Origin: Chitinophaga arvensicola
GTDB lineage: Bacteria; Bacteroidota; Bacteroidia; Chitinophagales; Chitinophagaceae
Direction: 5' to 3'
Assembly: GCF_900110835.1 (NCBI RefSeq)
Contig: NZ_FOJG01000002.1
Location: forward strand, 2,384,979 to 2,448,978
DNA: 64,000 bases
Below, piece by piece: positions 42,717-53,376 of this stretch. The translations under genes were made by a program, and so were the position numbers. Numbering within the stretch: position 1 is the stretch's first letter; each line of letters begins with the position of its first letter. Below the pieces are notes generated by a model that ran no database searches, had not been told where the DNA came from, and saw only the letters and a list, made by a program, of their open reading frames with translations.

Positions 42717-43454
42717 ATGCAAAACATACAAGGAAAAGTAGTAGTTATTACAGGGGCAAGCAGCGGTATTGGAAAAGCGATAGCAATAGAACTGGCGAAA
42801 AATGGCGCCAAAGTGATTGTAGGTGCACGCAGAAAAGAACAGTTGCAAAAATTAGTGGATAACATTCATCAAAACGGAGGGGAAGCAACTTTTGCTGTTA
42901 CTGATGTGAGAAACCGGAATGCGCTCACCCATCTCGTAAATCTGGCAGTTGAACAATACGGGAAACTGGATGTCATTGTAAACAATGCAGGGGTAAGCCA
43001 GATCAGCCGGATCGATGATTTAGACATTGATGGCTGGGAAGAAATGATTGACATTAACCTTAAAGGTGTTCTATATGGAATGGCTGCGGCCATTCCCGTT
43101 TTTAAACAGCAACAATCGGGGCATATCATCAACATTATTTCCACATCAGGACTAAAAATTGTTCCTATGCAGGGAGTGTATGCCGGAACAAAAAATGCAG
43201 TGCGCACCATTGCAGAAGCATTCCGCCAGGAGTCTGATGGCAGTATACGCATTACAGGAATTTCGCCCGGATTTGTAAAAACCGATTTTGTAAGTAATTT
43301 AAAAAATGAAGAGATGAAAGTTGCTTCTGCAAAGCGTATGGAAGAAATTGCGATAAATCCGGAAGCTGTTGCCCATGCAGTTATTTATGCGATAAGCCAA
43401 CCAAAAGAGGTAGAAATTGGCGACATTGTGATTCGTCCTGCAGTGCAAAATTGA
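42717..43454 (+). CDS. Short-chain dehydrogenase/reductase (SDR)
   Basis: A 245-residue classical SDR starting MQNIQGKVVVITGASSGIGKAIA. Cofactor motif TGASSGIG, then NNAGVSQIS, catalytic Ser in IISTSGLKIVPMQGVYAGTKNAV (Tyr-x-x-x-Lys present), and ISPGFVKTDF. Arg after the second strand (GARRKEQ) favours NADP(H). The substrate is unknown. The next gene, an AraC regulator, begins 17 bases after the stop, so the two probably form one unit. Confidence 0.9.
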   Translation: MQNIQGKVVVITGASSGIGKAIAIELAKNGAKVIVGARRKEQLQKLVDNIHQNGGEATFAVTDVRNRNALTHLVNLAVEQYGKLDVIVNNAGVSQISRIDDLDIDGWEEMIDINLKGVLYGMAAAIPVFKQQQSGHIINIISTSGLKIVPMQGVYAGTKNAVRTIAEAFRQESDGSIRITGISPGFVKTDFVSNLKNEEMKVASAKRMEEIAINPEAVAHAVIYAISQPKEVEIGDIVIRPAVQN

Positions 43455-43471
43455 TTAATTTGGTACTATCA

Positions 43472-44386
43472 ATGCAACAATCACCAGACATACTGCATAT
43501 TGAAAGTATATCACAACTAATGATGGAGTTGGGATTGCCAGCGCCATTACATCCCCTGATAGCATTGGTAGATTACAAGGATGTGCCGGTGGAAGTCATT
43601 AAAAAAAGTCAAAAAATAAGTCTTGATCTTTATAAAATATCCTTCAAACCAACGTTTTACGGGAGAACAAAATACGGGCAGGGGTATTACGATTTTGAAG
43701 AAGGAGGACTGGCTTTTTTGAAACCCAGACAAATCGTTACATCACCAGAAAATGCGGATAGTTACGTGGGATATGCGCTCTATTTTCATCCCGACTTCAT
43801 CCGGAATTATCCATTGGGCAATACTATCAATCAGTATGGTTTTTTCTCTTATGATGTGTTCGAGGCATTATTTCTATCTGCAAAAGAAAAAGAAATCATC
43901 CATAACATGTTTAATGCGATGGCAGATGAACTGGATACTAATATTGACCAGTTTAGCCAGGATGTATTGGTTTCACAGATAGAATTATTACTGAATTACA
44001 GCAATCGCTTCTACAATCGCCAATTCATTACAAGAAAAGCCGTAAATACAGAGATCACCACGGCTTTAGACAAGTTACTGCATACCTATTTTGATGAAGA
44101 AAATGGATTAAAAAAGGGACTGCCGTCTGTCAGGTACATCAGCACACGGCTGAAATTATCGCCCCGCTATTTAAGTGATATGCTGCGTTCACTGACAGGA
44201 CTGAACACGCAACAATATATTCAAGACGCCATTATAGAAAAAGCGAAAGAAAAATTATCTGCCACCCGTTTGTCGGTAAGTGAGATTGCATATGAGTTAG
44301 GATTTGAACATCCTCAATCATTCAGCAAACTGTTTAAGAGCAAAACGCATCTTTCTCCTTTGATGTTCAGGAAGTCGTTTAATTAA
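43472..44386 (+). CDS. AraC-family transcriptional regulator
   Basis: The ATG at 43472 gives MQQSPDILHIESISQLMMEL, 304 residues; an in-frame TTG at 43451 would overlap the SDR stop by 4 bases. The C-terminal HTH pair is clear: PSVRYISTRLKLSPRYLSDMLRSLTGLNTQQYIQDAII and LSVSEIAYELGFEHPQSFSKLFKSKTHLSPLMFRKSF. It probably controls the SDR gene upstream. Confidence 0.85.
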   Translation: MQQSPDILHIESISQLMMELGLPAPLHPLIALVDYKDVPVEVIKKSQKISLDLYKISFKPTFYGRTKYGQGYYDFEEGGLAFLKPRQIVTSPENADSYVGYALYFHPDFIRNYPLGNTINQYGFFSYDVFEALFLSAKEKEIIHNMFNAMADELDTNIDQFSQDVLVSQIELLLNYSNRFYNRQFITRKAVNTEITTALDKLLHTYFDEENGLKKGLPSVRYISTRLKLSPRYLSDMLRSLTGLNTQQYIQDAIIEKAKEKLSATRLSVSEIAYELGFEHPQSFSKLFKSKTHLSPLMFRKSFN

Positions 44387-44470
44387 CCTCTGGGAGAGGA
44401 AGATTTAGGTATGCTCACAGCTTATAAAAAATAAAAGTATTTCACCAGTCGGAAATATATCAGATGAGTT

Positions 44471-44899
44471 TTAAGAGCGTTTGTCTGGTCTTATATATTG
44501 CCGAATCCATTCAAGGGAATCTGGAAATGAAATGTGAAATTTCTTAAAGTCCATAGGGAGTATTAATATCGTGTTATTATTCACATTAGTGCTGTCATAA
44601 GCAACGGGAAAACTCCTTCCTACAAAGGAATAACCTTTTGACGAATAAATGGGAGCATACAAACTTTTGTTTTCGTATTTTATACCGTTTACAACGAATT
44701 CATACGTAATTCCACCTCCAGCTCCCCGATAGTCAGGAGAAAAACGCAATACAGTTCCATTGGTAAAAGTATAATTCTTCATCAACTGCTCTTCTCTCCC
44801 ACATGACCTAAAAAAAGCAATTACGAACCCTAGTATTATAATGTAAGGGATTCCTTTTACTGTGTTCCTGATTATTCTTCTTTTTACTGATTTCTTCAT
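44471..44899 (-). CDS. Small membrane-anchored protein downstream of an RHS gene (possible immunity protein)
   Basis: A 142-residue protein with a basic start (KKSVKRRIIRNTVK), one membrane helix (GIPYIIILGFVIAFF), then an outside-facing beta domain (NYTFTNGTVLRFSP, GITYEFVVNGIKYENKS, VGRSFPVAYDS) similar in layout to DUF3592-type domains. It begins 49 bases after the stop of the large RHS gene on the same strand. Genes at this place often encode immunity to the RHS C-terminal toxin, but no family match for immunity is seen, so the role is inference. Confidence 0.55.
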   Translation of the reverse strand: MKKSVKRRIIRNTVKGIPYIIILGFVIAFFRSCGREEQLMKNYTFTNGTVLRFSPDYRGAGGGITYEFVVNGIKYENKSLYAPIYSSKGYSFVGRSFPVAYDSTNVNNNTILILPMDFKKFHISFPDSLEWIRQYIRPDKRS

Positions 44900-44948
44900 C
44901 CTTTATTCTATTTATAAGTCACACATAAGTAATGTTTCCTATCAAGAT

Positions 44949-47900
44949 CTACTTGTCTATTTTCGTGTTTTCCTGAAGTGCCTGCAAAATAGCAGCGGTA
45001 AGTCCTCCTAGTTGAGTCCAGGTAAATGCTCCAGCACCAACTTGAATAGTTACAGCCCCACTCCTTTTCAAGCCACCGGAAATTAAAGATTTTAAACCAG
45101 CAGAACTCCCAGCACCCAGATAATCGAGCCCGGCTCCAGCGTACTTACCAGCTATGCCTGTCACCAGGGATTCCAGCATAAATGTTCTCGCATCCTTTTT
45201 ATCATTCCATAAGGCATTCTCCCAACCGCCTTTTGCTCTATAATCAAATGCACTCGATCCCATAGCTCCCACAAACGGGTTTTTCGCAATTGCTGTCAGA
45301 GCAACACTAGTCAGATTTATATCTTTGGCTTTATTTATTAATCCTTCTTCACCGCTTGCTAACATCTGAACTCCTGCATCTGCCGCCCCCATTCCCAAAC
45401 TAGAATATGTAAGTCCTAAAGTAAGTGCATTACTGGTCATCCCTGTTCCTACAGTCAACATTGAAGTTAAACCAATTGCGAACCCATCAGCAAGCTTTGC
45501 CATATTATGCGCCCGTTCCGTCATAAAATCTGCCTCCGTTTTGGGAGTAAACTCTTGCCAGCCTTTTCCCTTTTCATAATACTGGAATACTGCATTATAA
45601 TTTCCTTGCTGCTCACTCACCCAATAACTATCAGCCTTTATGATTTTCTGTCCACTCGGATAAGTATAGCTATTTTCCGTTCTCCTATCCCAGGATTCCA
45701 CACTTGTCTTAGGCTCTAAACCATCAAGATCTATATTTTTGACTGGATTATTACCTGCATATTGATATGGGCTCAATTGCACAAACTCGCCTGCCAGTGG
45801 ATCAACCCTCATAAATCTGGCTATTTGCTGATCATAGTCCCGCATACCATAAGCATACCACTCTAACCCGCTGCCATCATTAAACTCCTTTTCCTGCAAC
45901 TCCTTCCCATTATATTTCATTCGGTTCTCAGGATAGGAAGTTCCCTTCAGTGCATTACTACTGATACCTGCCATGGTCAATCCAAAGGGGTAATAGTGCG
46001 TTTCTTCCAGAATCCGACCCGTACTCTGCGTTACAGCAAGATTATCAAAGAAAACATCCTGAGGACTTTCATTACTGGTATAAATATAAAGAAAGCCGCT
46101 TTTCTTCATGGCTATCTTCTCTACAGCTAAGCTTTGCAACTGATCAGGCTCATTTTTCACTTGTTTCACACCACTATTCTCCTCTACCAGCTTAAATTGA
46201 TCATCAAACAAAACATAATTAACGTAAGCCTTCGGCTTCTTATCCGCATCTTGATCTTTTTCTTTCATCTTAAGATGTTGATAATCCTGATTATAAAAAT
46301 TCGCGTTGAACGGCGACAGATTATTGCCTGAAGATAGGTTCCCATGGGCTCCTAATGTCTCACCTTGCCCTCCGAAAGATTGAAGTAAATCAGCCAGCAT
46401 CGCCCCCGCTGGGATATCCTCCTTATTCCTGGTCTGAGGACCATCAGATTTGTAGAAAGCTTTTGCTCCGATCTGAACACTATCTCCGGCCATTACACGA
46501 AGAACAAGGGAGGGCCCAATTTTCTTTCCTGCACCCGATGCATTCAACTTTGCTACAGACTTATTTTCGGAAACGTTTTCCTCTGAAGGATATCCAGGAG
46601 GCTTGTTGCTCCTGCTATTATCAATATTACTGAAAAGTATATTCTCTTTAGCAGCATTCGATGTCTCCATGGTAGCAATATAGGAGGAAACATCAGACTG
46701 TTCTGTAAGTATCATACGGATATTACCCAGGTGATCTTTAATGAAATAATCATACACGCTGGATGGAGCGTTTCCCTGCTTATAAAGTATTCTTACTCTC
46801 CCTGCCTCATTTCCGTAATGCTGCAAAGTATCATTCTTATATACCAGGTTTAATATATAATCGGTGGTAGTTACTTTAGAAGGAGTAACTGTATTATCCG
46901 TTATAATTTTTCTAAGTTTATCTCCATTAGCATTATATACAAATTCAATAACTCCTTTTCCGGCGATAGTGATTTTTTCAGGCGCGTTAAGATGATTATA
47001 CACTATACCATTAGCTGTAATATTCTTATTAAGATCCTGTGTTAAATTTCCATTTACATCATATAGATAATCGTTATTACTCTTACCATTTAACTCCTTA
47101 AAATCTCCCAGCGATGATAGAGGATCAACTATTTCATCAGAGACGCCCATTAATCTGTTGCTGGCAGGGAAATAAGTGTATGTTAATTTATCGATAGGAG
47201 AACTCGTTGTTCCTTTCAACCCCAGTTGTGTCATTGAAAGTATGTTCCCATTTGCGTCGTAAGCGCTACCGGGGTTCATTCCATCTCCAATTTTCACACT
47301 AAAATCTACTCCTGCGGTATTATTCCAACCTCCATTATTCTGTGTAAAGTCAGCTCGCAACATTCTGTTGGCAGCATCATAATTATATCCATAAGAACGC
47401 CATTGATTATCTGTTTTGCTCCTCCATGTTATACCCGAGATATTGCCACTATATTGAGGGTTGCTGTATCCGTAGTCATAATGCAATTCTGATCCAAAAA
47501 AATGTGTACCCTGGCCAGTTTTGGCATAGTCCTTATTGATGCCCTTCAGCCAGCCACGTACGTTATAGTCGTAGGCCAGGCTTTCCATATTATTCCCCAA
47601 TACTTTTGTTTTCAACTGCCCCAGCTCATTATAATCGTTGTGTAGTATAATTTTATTCACCCCGTTATCATTATCTTGCTTTACTACCTCAGTTAATCTT
47701 CCAAACGCATCAAAGTTAAATACTGATAAAATTCTTGTGTCTGATGTAGTACTACTTCGCTGATTTGTATGATGATGATAGACCGATATTTTCCTACCAC
47801 TGAAATCATACATGTTACTGATAATATCTTTCCCACCGGTAAGATTATCCTGAACAACCTGAAGCAGATGCCCCTTATCATCATAATAATTAGTAGTAGT

Positions 47901-49472
47901 CAGCCATTGATCTGAATTTAAGACCCTGACTTTACTTCCTGTCACCATCCCAAGCATGCTGCCTCCAATAGTGGCTAATACAGGATATTTATTAGTACCG
48001 GGTTGAAGTTTGTTTAATTCGTCAGGCACAGATGTTTGGACGCCATTAAAGCCATATTTATCATAAAATGAATAAGTAAGCGGGTACAGTTTCTTAGGAT
48101 CCAATCCTGGCAAAACATTAGATGCAACTATGTTCACCTGGCCATCTGTAGCAGATGGATTGATCTCCATTGTTATCTCCCTGCCAACTCCGGAATCAAA
48201 ACCATCCAGCAGCGTAATAGAGTTTGTTGCCTGGTAAATGCCTGTTTTACCATCATAGCTGGTCAATGTCACATCAGCCCGTCCCGGAATTGGATATGAG
48301 AGAGGCTGGCTGGTTGTTACTACAGTATTCATTTGAGCCTGCAAATCTTCCCTAAGGGCGATAGAATTATATAATGCCGTCGAAATAGGTCGATTTAACT
48401 CATCATAAAAAGTGACCATCCATTGAAGCTTCCCTTTCTGATTACCGTCCCTTGTAAATACAGGTAAGCCTCTCGTACTATAAACTATTTCTAAAGGCGC
48501 AGCTCCAGGCATTTTCTTTACAATCAGCCGATTACGGGTATCATATTGATACTGATAACAAAGTTCGTCGGCGATCTGCTGACTGATAACCCAGGAACTC
48601 TTGATAAGATCCACTGCTTTGGGTGATATTATAAAGCGCAGATTATTTAAGTCATCATATACATAGTAAGTACTTACCCAGTTCTCATAACCCTGAGAAG
48701 GATTAGCCACCATACTTGTTTTTCTCAATATTAAATGCCCTTCTTTATCCTTAAACTCCACTGACAGATAACCATGCTCATCAGTAGATGCTGATTTGTA
48801 CAATTCTCCTGCTGAATAGATTTTCCCAACCGGACTTACTGGTATACTACCAGCAGTAAGATCCCAAATTCTCACGGCATCATCTGTGGTATTAATGCTA
48901 TACTGCACAGATATACCTCTTCCACTCCCCCCCCAGCTGTTTCCAGCTGGCAAATTCTTGACTACCCGACCTAACGGAGACTTCTCATATTGTACTTCAT
49001 TATAAAATATACTCTCACCTGGAAACTGGGAGGCTAAAAACTGTCGCTGCTCTGAAAAGATCTCGGGTTTAAAACTGCCATCACCAGACAGTGCAACATA
49101 GGGCATGTACTGATATGCCTCTCTTCCCATATAATCATACAGTACCGGCGTTACTACATCTTTTCCACCAGGACTATTCCCTTTTATAATTGTTTGTATC
49201 TCCCGCCCCAAACCATCAGAATAGCGTGTTGTCTGCTTCACTGCATTAACATCTTGGTTACCCGATACCTGTAATGGATCTATGATACGCATATTGGGCT
49301 CCCATATACGTATATAATTCAAAGCACCCTGATAAGGGGTGGGTTGTGCTACCGGGGTTGCAGATGTCTGGATCGAACTATTGGGGATATTCTGTGCATT
49401 TATCGTCAATGCACCTACCACAAAAAATGAGATCAGCGAAAAGGACCTATTGAGTTTAAATATCAGAGGCAT
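44949..49472 (-). CDS. DUF6443/RHS-repeat protein with variable C-terminal region
   Basis: A 1507-residue exported protein (signal peptide about 1-26, ending INAQ). A DUF6443 segment follows (YIRIWEPNMRIIDP..., TTRYSDGLGREIQTIIKG), then many YD/RHS repeats, and the RHS core (ETHYYPFGLTMAGIS... NRMKYNGKELQEKEF... GMRDYDQQIARFMRVDPLA... YQYAGNNPVKNIDLDGL, ending near residue 1252). The last 255 residues are the variable part: a short beta region, then Gly/Ala-rich helices (ADGFAIGLTSMLTVGTGM...). RHS shells usually enclose a toxin released at this end; I recognise no nuclease or other toxin motif here. The partner YD-repeat gene lies 62 bases upstream. Confidence 0.85.
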   Translation of the reverse strand: MPLIFKLNRSFSLISFFVVGALTINAQNIPNSSIQTSATPVAQPTPYQGALNYIRIWEPNMRIIDPLQVSGNQDVNAVKQTTRYSDGLGREIQTIIKGNSPGGKDVVTPVLYDYMGREAYQYMPYVALSGDGSFKPEIFSEQRQFLASQFPGESIFYNEVQYEKSPLGRVVKNLPAGNSWGGSGRGISVQYSINTTDDAVRIWDLTAGSIPVSPVGKIYSAGELYKSASTDEHGYLSVEFKDKEGHLILRKTSMVANPSQGYENWVSTYYVYDDLNNLRFIISPKAVDLIKSSWVISQQIADELCYQYQYDTRNRLIVKKMPGAAPLEIVYSTRGLPVFTRDGNQKGKLQWMVTFYDELNRPISTALYNSIALREDLQAQMNTVVTTSQPLSYPIPGRADVTLTSYDGKTGIYQATNSITLLDGFDSGVGREITMEINPSATDGQVNIVASNVLPGLDPKKLYPLTYSFYDKYGFNGVQTSVPDELNKLQPGTNKYPVLATIGGSMLGMVTGSKVRVLNSDQWLTTTNYYDDKGHLLQVVQDNLTGGKDIISNMYDFSGRKISVYHHHTNQRSSTTSDTRILSVFNFDAFGRLTEVVKQDNDNGVNKIILHNDYNELGQLKTKVLGNNMESLAYDYNVRGWLKGINKDYAKTGQGTHFFGSELHYDYGYSNPQYSGNISGITWRSKTDNQWRSYGYNYDAANRMLRADFTQNNGGWNNTAGVDFSVKIGDGMNPGSAYDANGNILSMTQLGLKGTTSSPIDKLTYTYFPASNRLMGVSDEIVDPLSSLGDFKELNGKSNNDYLYDVNGNLTQDLNKNITANGIVYNHLNAPEKITIAGKGVIEFVYNANGDKLRKIITDNTVTPSKVTTTDYILNLVYKNDTLQHYGNEAGRVRILYKQGNAPSSVYDYFIKDHLGNIRMILTEQSDVSSYIATMETSNAAKENILFSNIDNSRSNKPPGYPSEENVSENKSVAKLNASGAGKKIGPSLVLRVMAGDSVQIGAKAFYKSDGPQTRNKEDIPAGAMLADLLQSFGGQGETLGAHGNLSSGNNLSPFNANFYNQDYQHLKMKEKDQDADKKPKAYVNYVLFDDQFKLVEENSGVKQVKNEPDQLQSLAVEKIAMKKSGFLYIYTSNESPQDVFFDNLAVTQSTGRILEETHYYPFGLTMAGISSNALKGTSYPENRMKYNGKELQEKEFNDGSGLEWYAYGMRDYDQQIARFMRVDPLAGEFVQLSPYQYAGNNPVKNIDLDGLEPKTSVESWDRRTENSYTYPSGQKIIKADSYWVSEQQGNYNAVFQYYEKGKGWQEFTPKTEADFMTERAHNMAKLADGFAIGLTSMLTVGTGMTSNALTLGLTYSSLGMGAADAGVQMLASGEEGLINKAKDINLTSVALTAIAKNPFVGAMGSSAFDYRAKGGWENALWNDKKDARTFMLESLVTGIAGKYAGAGLDYLGAGSSAGLKSLISGGLKRSGAVTIQVGAGAFTWTQLGGLTAAILQALQENTKIDK

Positions 49473-49534
49473 AAAAATGTTGGGATGGTAAGAAATCTAT
49501 AACGTAAAAATAGTTGTACAGATAGTCGCTGTTG

Positions 49535-52500
49535 TCAAGGCTGATTAGTTGAATATTTATACTCAAGTAGTCTAACCACATTACTATCCTTGTCTCTGAT
49601 TGTTTTCAATCGGCCCTGGCCATCGTACTCATAATAACTGACATTTCCTGTCACACCGGTCTGGGAAGTAATACCAATCAAAGGGTTATAGGTATTGCTA
49701 ATGATGAAGGCATTAGGAAAACTATTCCTCCATTTATCTGCTTCCTTTCTAAGTGTGTAGTCATTCGCCGGGTTAGCAACAATACCATTGTTGATAACAG
49801 CTGCCAGAGAACTATAGGTTAAACCAACCCCTTTCCCCACCGGATAACTATTGTTATATCCCCATACCAAACTCGTCACTATACCATCTTTGCCTCTGAA
49901 CTGCAGTGGATTACCATACAAATCATATGCCTCATAGGTGGCTTCTGTTTCCATTGCTCCTGCCATAAGCGCCCTTTCTTCTTTCAAAGGTGCCACTATC
50001 GCTTTATTGTTCCAAAGGTCATAGGTGGTCTTCTCCCTGCTTACCTGCACGCCACCAACTTTCTTTACATTTTCGAGAGTTATTCCCAACATATTCCTAT
50101 TGATCATTGTATCCACTACGGGAGAAGTACCTTTAAAATCCTGTACATACATAACAGAGTCCAATACTATCTCTCCTTTTGAATTACTGTAGGTAGAAGA
50201 TGCAATAAAATTCTTATTGTAATCCTTATATTGGAAATTGGTTATTTTAGTCAGCTCCTGCCCATTATTATAGTAGGTTTCTTCTTCACTAAGCTTTTTC
50301 AAATATCCTGCGTTCATAACCGGATAGGCAAATATCATCATTACATCATCCGGGTTCATACAATTTCCAGGTAAAATTGTGCCGCTACTTGCTCTGAAAT
50401 ATTTCACTCCCCATATCTCATTTGTTAGTTCGTATAAATACTTAAATGTTTTTGAATGAACAAGCTGATTTGTATTGCCGAGATAACTGCTTTCCTTTGT
50501 TAAGAATCCATTTACAGGAAAATTAATATACTTCAGCCCACTTGTATACATTCCATCATAATTGGCAGTAGCGCTTGGAATTAAACTATAGTCATACACT
50601 TTTCGCAAAGTGTCTCCACCACCAACTTGCAATTCTTCAATACGACTATACCCTAAGTCATCTGTAGTAATAGCTGCCGGCATCCCGGAAAACAGCCTGA
50701 TATCTGTCGGGCTGTTTGGCGCAAAGCATGACCTGGTTACTCGTTGGGTTAAATTGATCGGCCTGTTTATTAACACACCATATGTGGAGCGTACCATTAT
50801 ATCCATCCCATTTGCATCTTTCCCTGGCTGATAATAGTTGTAGTTATAAAGACTGGTAGATGCGATAGATGCCTGATCCGCTTTATGTACCACTTTTTTT
50901 ACTCTCAAACCAGGGCCTCTTTTCATAGGATAGGAATCAACAAGCGTAGTAAGCGTCTTCGGCCAATTAATACGAATCAGCAGGTAAGCTTGTATAAACT
51001 GCCAATTTTTATCAAAGCTGAACTCCATTCTATACTTCCCGGGCTTTAAAGAAGGACGTGAATCTAAAATGTATTGTTTCCCTGTTGGATCAAAATAATT
51101 ATAGGCTATATTACGTAGACCTGCGTCTGCCGAATAGACCACCGCACCCGAAGAATCATATATGTTAAGGAAAGTAACCTGATAATTAGGGTTCTGGCTA
51201 AAATACTGATAATTTACAGGAGCAACGACCTGAAGTGTACAAACTACAGCATTATTGGGACTAGCTGAAGGAGGAAGATCTGTCGCAGGGATGTAAAAAT
51301 CCATTGTCCTTACTTTACTTCCAAAAGCATCCATAGGATAGCCACTCTCCAGTTTCGGTGCCTCTGGTGGTGACTGATCCATTAGATTAAAGCCAGTAAA
51401 GTTATAGAGTTCCGTTTTTTTTATATTAAACTCATTATTCTCATATTCTATTTCAGTAAAACCACCAGTTGGGTACTTAATTCTTTTGAGCACATATTTC
51501 TGTACCTCATCCAATACACCGGCAGACCTGTCTGCGGTTCCCATCGTGATCAAAGCCCCAGTCGGATAAGGTAGATACATCGTTGTTCTCGGCAAAAGGG
51601 AAGTTGCTCCACTAGCGTTATAGTAGCCCCATAAATCCCTGGAGAAAGAGTTTTTTGCAGGAAGAGGAGATGGAGTATCATTATACTCAAATTTGTAAAC
51701 CTGATCATCTTTTCTCGCAGCGGCAATATTGATCGATAGCGAATCCAACTTTAGCCGGTGCGTAAGATACTCTGCATTATAGTTAAATTCTGAAGGTATA
51801 CCATTACTATATCCTCCGGTACCTATAAAATAAGATTGATAAAAATGGACTGAATCAATCACAGGAATTCCCTGCTGAATACGATGTAACCGGATAGCAC
51901 TTATCCGATCTCCTACCGATACATCTTTACGGGATTCTCTAAAGAAACTTACTTTAAAATTGCGGGCTATCACCGAATCCAAAACCCAGGTATTTAAATC
52001 CATTAGTGGGGTGTAGGAAATTACGGGGACTCCCGATACCTCGATCTCATTTCGACTTGTATAATTCTTTATTGAATTATAACTTCTGGCGGTATACTTA
52101 TAATCAATTTTATCTCCCTGAGGAGTAACGATCTGGGTCAAATACCAATTGGCAATGGACCATGGTGGCAAAGCTATCTGCCCTGTGGGAGAAAATCGTT
52201 CTTCATATTTATTGAAATAGTAAATAACTCCATTAGGAGCCACAATTTTCCAGGTAACATCGTATTTATTAGTGGCTACGTTATAGCTATAGGTATAGTT
52301 ATATTTTGCACCAGAGTTATTCTTTTCATATACTTTGCCACGTTTGTCTATAATAAATTCTGCCGAAAACCCCGGTACTTCTACATTATACACATCTGGC
52401 TCATACTCATTATTAATGACAGTTTCATTCACAGAAAACTGCGAACTAACATTGAATACCTGCGTTTCAGCTCCTCCCAGTCTCACAAAAGGAAGATATA

Positions 52501-53014
52501 ACTGACTCCCGGCTTCCTCTGCACCATTTATATATATTTCACGTACCTTTTTAGCAGGTAGTGTATATTTCAGATTATAGCTCATCTGATAAAGCGGATA
52601 TGGCACAGTATCTACAAACTGTATGTCATTATTAAAGTAAATAGTCTGACCATTCGCGTTGCCCTTCGTAAAATCATCATAGCCATTGACTGTTCTCGCT
52701 ATTCTCCCAACAAAATTATGCGACCAACCAAGTCCAATCTCACTAGCTTCTTCATCTACTTTAATTCCCTTTGAATTATAATTAATAGTAAATGATAACA
52801 ATTGATTAGATAGCTGCGTAGGAAAAAGGTTATAGGTAAAATCAAGTGTTCCATTATAATGAATACCGCTGGAAGGCTTCTGGATGCTAAAACCGGCATC
52901 AGAAGGAAGTTTACCTAGTCCTCCCTGGGTCAGAACAGCTTGCTCAACATATTTCTGAGCATGTAATGATACAGTGCAAACAAAGAAAAAAAATAGCGAT
53001 AGTAAATATCTCAT
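49535..53014 (-). CDS. Large YD-repeat (RHS-like) secreted protein, partner of the RHS gene
   Basis: The start at 53014 gives MRYLLSLFFFFVCTVSLHAQ, a clear signal peptide (1159 residues); a longer frame start at 53059 adds an unlikely leader. The mature chain begins with beta-rich sequence (YNGTLDFTYNLFPTQLSNQLLSFTINYNSKG) and continues with many YD-type elements. It ends TSQTGVTGNVSYYEYDGQGRLKTIRDKDSNVVRLLEYKYS, a typical YD repeat. No RHS core or toxin end is present. In Bacteroidota such proteins commonly precede a DUF6443/RHS gene, as here, and may form part of the same surface or shell structure. Confidence 0.82.
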   Translation of the reverse strand: MRYLLSLFFFFVCTVSLHAQKYVEQAVLTQGGLGKLPSDAGFSIQKPSSGIHYNGTLDFTYNLFPTQLSNQLLSFTINYNSKGIKVDEEASEIGLGWSHNFVGRIARTVNGYDDFTKGNANGQTIYFNNDIQFVDTVPYPLYQMSYNLKYTLPAKKVREIYINGAEEAGSQLYLPFVRLGGAETQVFNVSSQFSVNETVINNEYEPDVYNVEVPGFSAEFIIDKRGKVYEKNNSGAKYNYTYSYNVATNKYDVTWKIVAPNGVIYYFNKYEERFSPTGQIALPPWSIANWYLTQIVTPQGDKIDYKYTARSYNSIKNYTSRNEIEVSGVPVISYTPLMDLNTWVLDSVIARNFKVSFFRESRKDVSVGDRISAIRLHRIQQGIPVIDSVHFYQSYFIGTGGYSNGIPSEFNYNAEYLTHRLKLDSLSINIAAARKDDQVYKFEYNDTPSPLPAKNSFSRDLWGYYNASGATSLLPRTTMYLPYPTGALITMGTADRSAGVLDEVQKYVLKRIKYPTGGFTEIEYENNEFNIKKTELYNFTGFNLMDQSPPEAPKLESGYPMDAFGSKVRTMDFYIPATDLPPSASPNNAVVCTLQVVAPVNYQYFSQNPNYQVTFLNIYDSSGAVVYSADAGLRNIAYNYFDPTGKQYILDSRPSLKPGKYRMEFSFDKNWQFIQAYLLIRINWPKTLTTLVDSYPMKRGPGLRVKKVVHKADQASIASTSLYNYNYYQPGKDANGMDIMVRSTYGVLINRPINLTQRVTRSCFAPNSPTDIRLFSGMPAAITTDDLGYSRIEELQVGGGDTLRKVYDYSLIPSATANYDGMYTSGLKYINFPVNGFLTKESSYLGNTNQLVHSKTFKYLYELTNEIWGVKYFRASSGTILPGNCMNPDDVMMIFAYPVMNAGYLKKLSEEETYYNNGQELTKITNFQYKDYNKNFIASSTYSNSKGEIVLDSVMYVQDFKGTSPVVDTMINRNMLGITLENVKKVGGVQVSREKTTYDLWNNKAIVAPLKEERALMAGAMETEATYEAYDLYGNPLQFRGKDGIVTSLVWGYNNSYPVGKGVGLTYSSLAAVINNGIVANPANDYTLRKEADKWRNSFPNAFIISNTYNPLIGITSQTGVTGNVSYYEYDGQGRLKTIRDKDSNVVRLLEYKYSTNQP

Positions 53015-53243
53015 GGTATAAAGATTGCATACGATACGTATCCCAAAAACTTTAAACAAATGTAGTTTACGGTACGGGTTAAAAATACTCAGATTACTAA
53101 TAGTGAAATGCTACATGGTATAAGGCTTCCTATCGATAATATAGAGATTACTACGTTGAATATCAGCGAAAATATAAAAAATAAATAAATGAGAAGAAAA
53201 AAAAATGAAAATGGAAAAACCTGAGCGCTAGTCCAATTATTTT

Positions 53244-53280
53244 CCCCAAAAAATAAGCGATGGATAGATATCCATCGCTT
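53244..53280 (-). terminator. Minus-strand terminator after the flavin monooxygenase gene
   Basis: AAGCGATGGAT and ATCCATCGCTT form a perfect 11-bp stem with a 4-base loop; on the minus strand it is followed by ATTTTTTGG. It ends transcription from the gene at 53377-54399. The rest of the gap 53015-53376 is AT-rich and holds no gene I can see; it should contain the promoter of the YD/RHS operon. Confidence 0.75.
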
Positions 53281-53376
53281 TCCAGGCGCGCAATCAGCAA
53301 CACAATCGAATATCTGATTACACCCTTAATATTCTTGAAATGAGATTAAATAATTATTTACTATTATTATTAAAAC

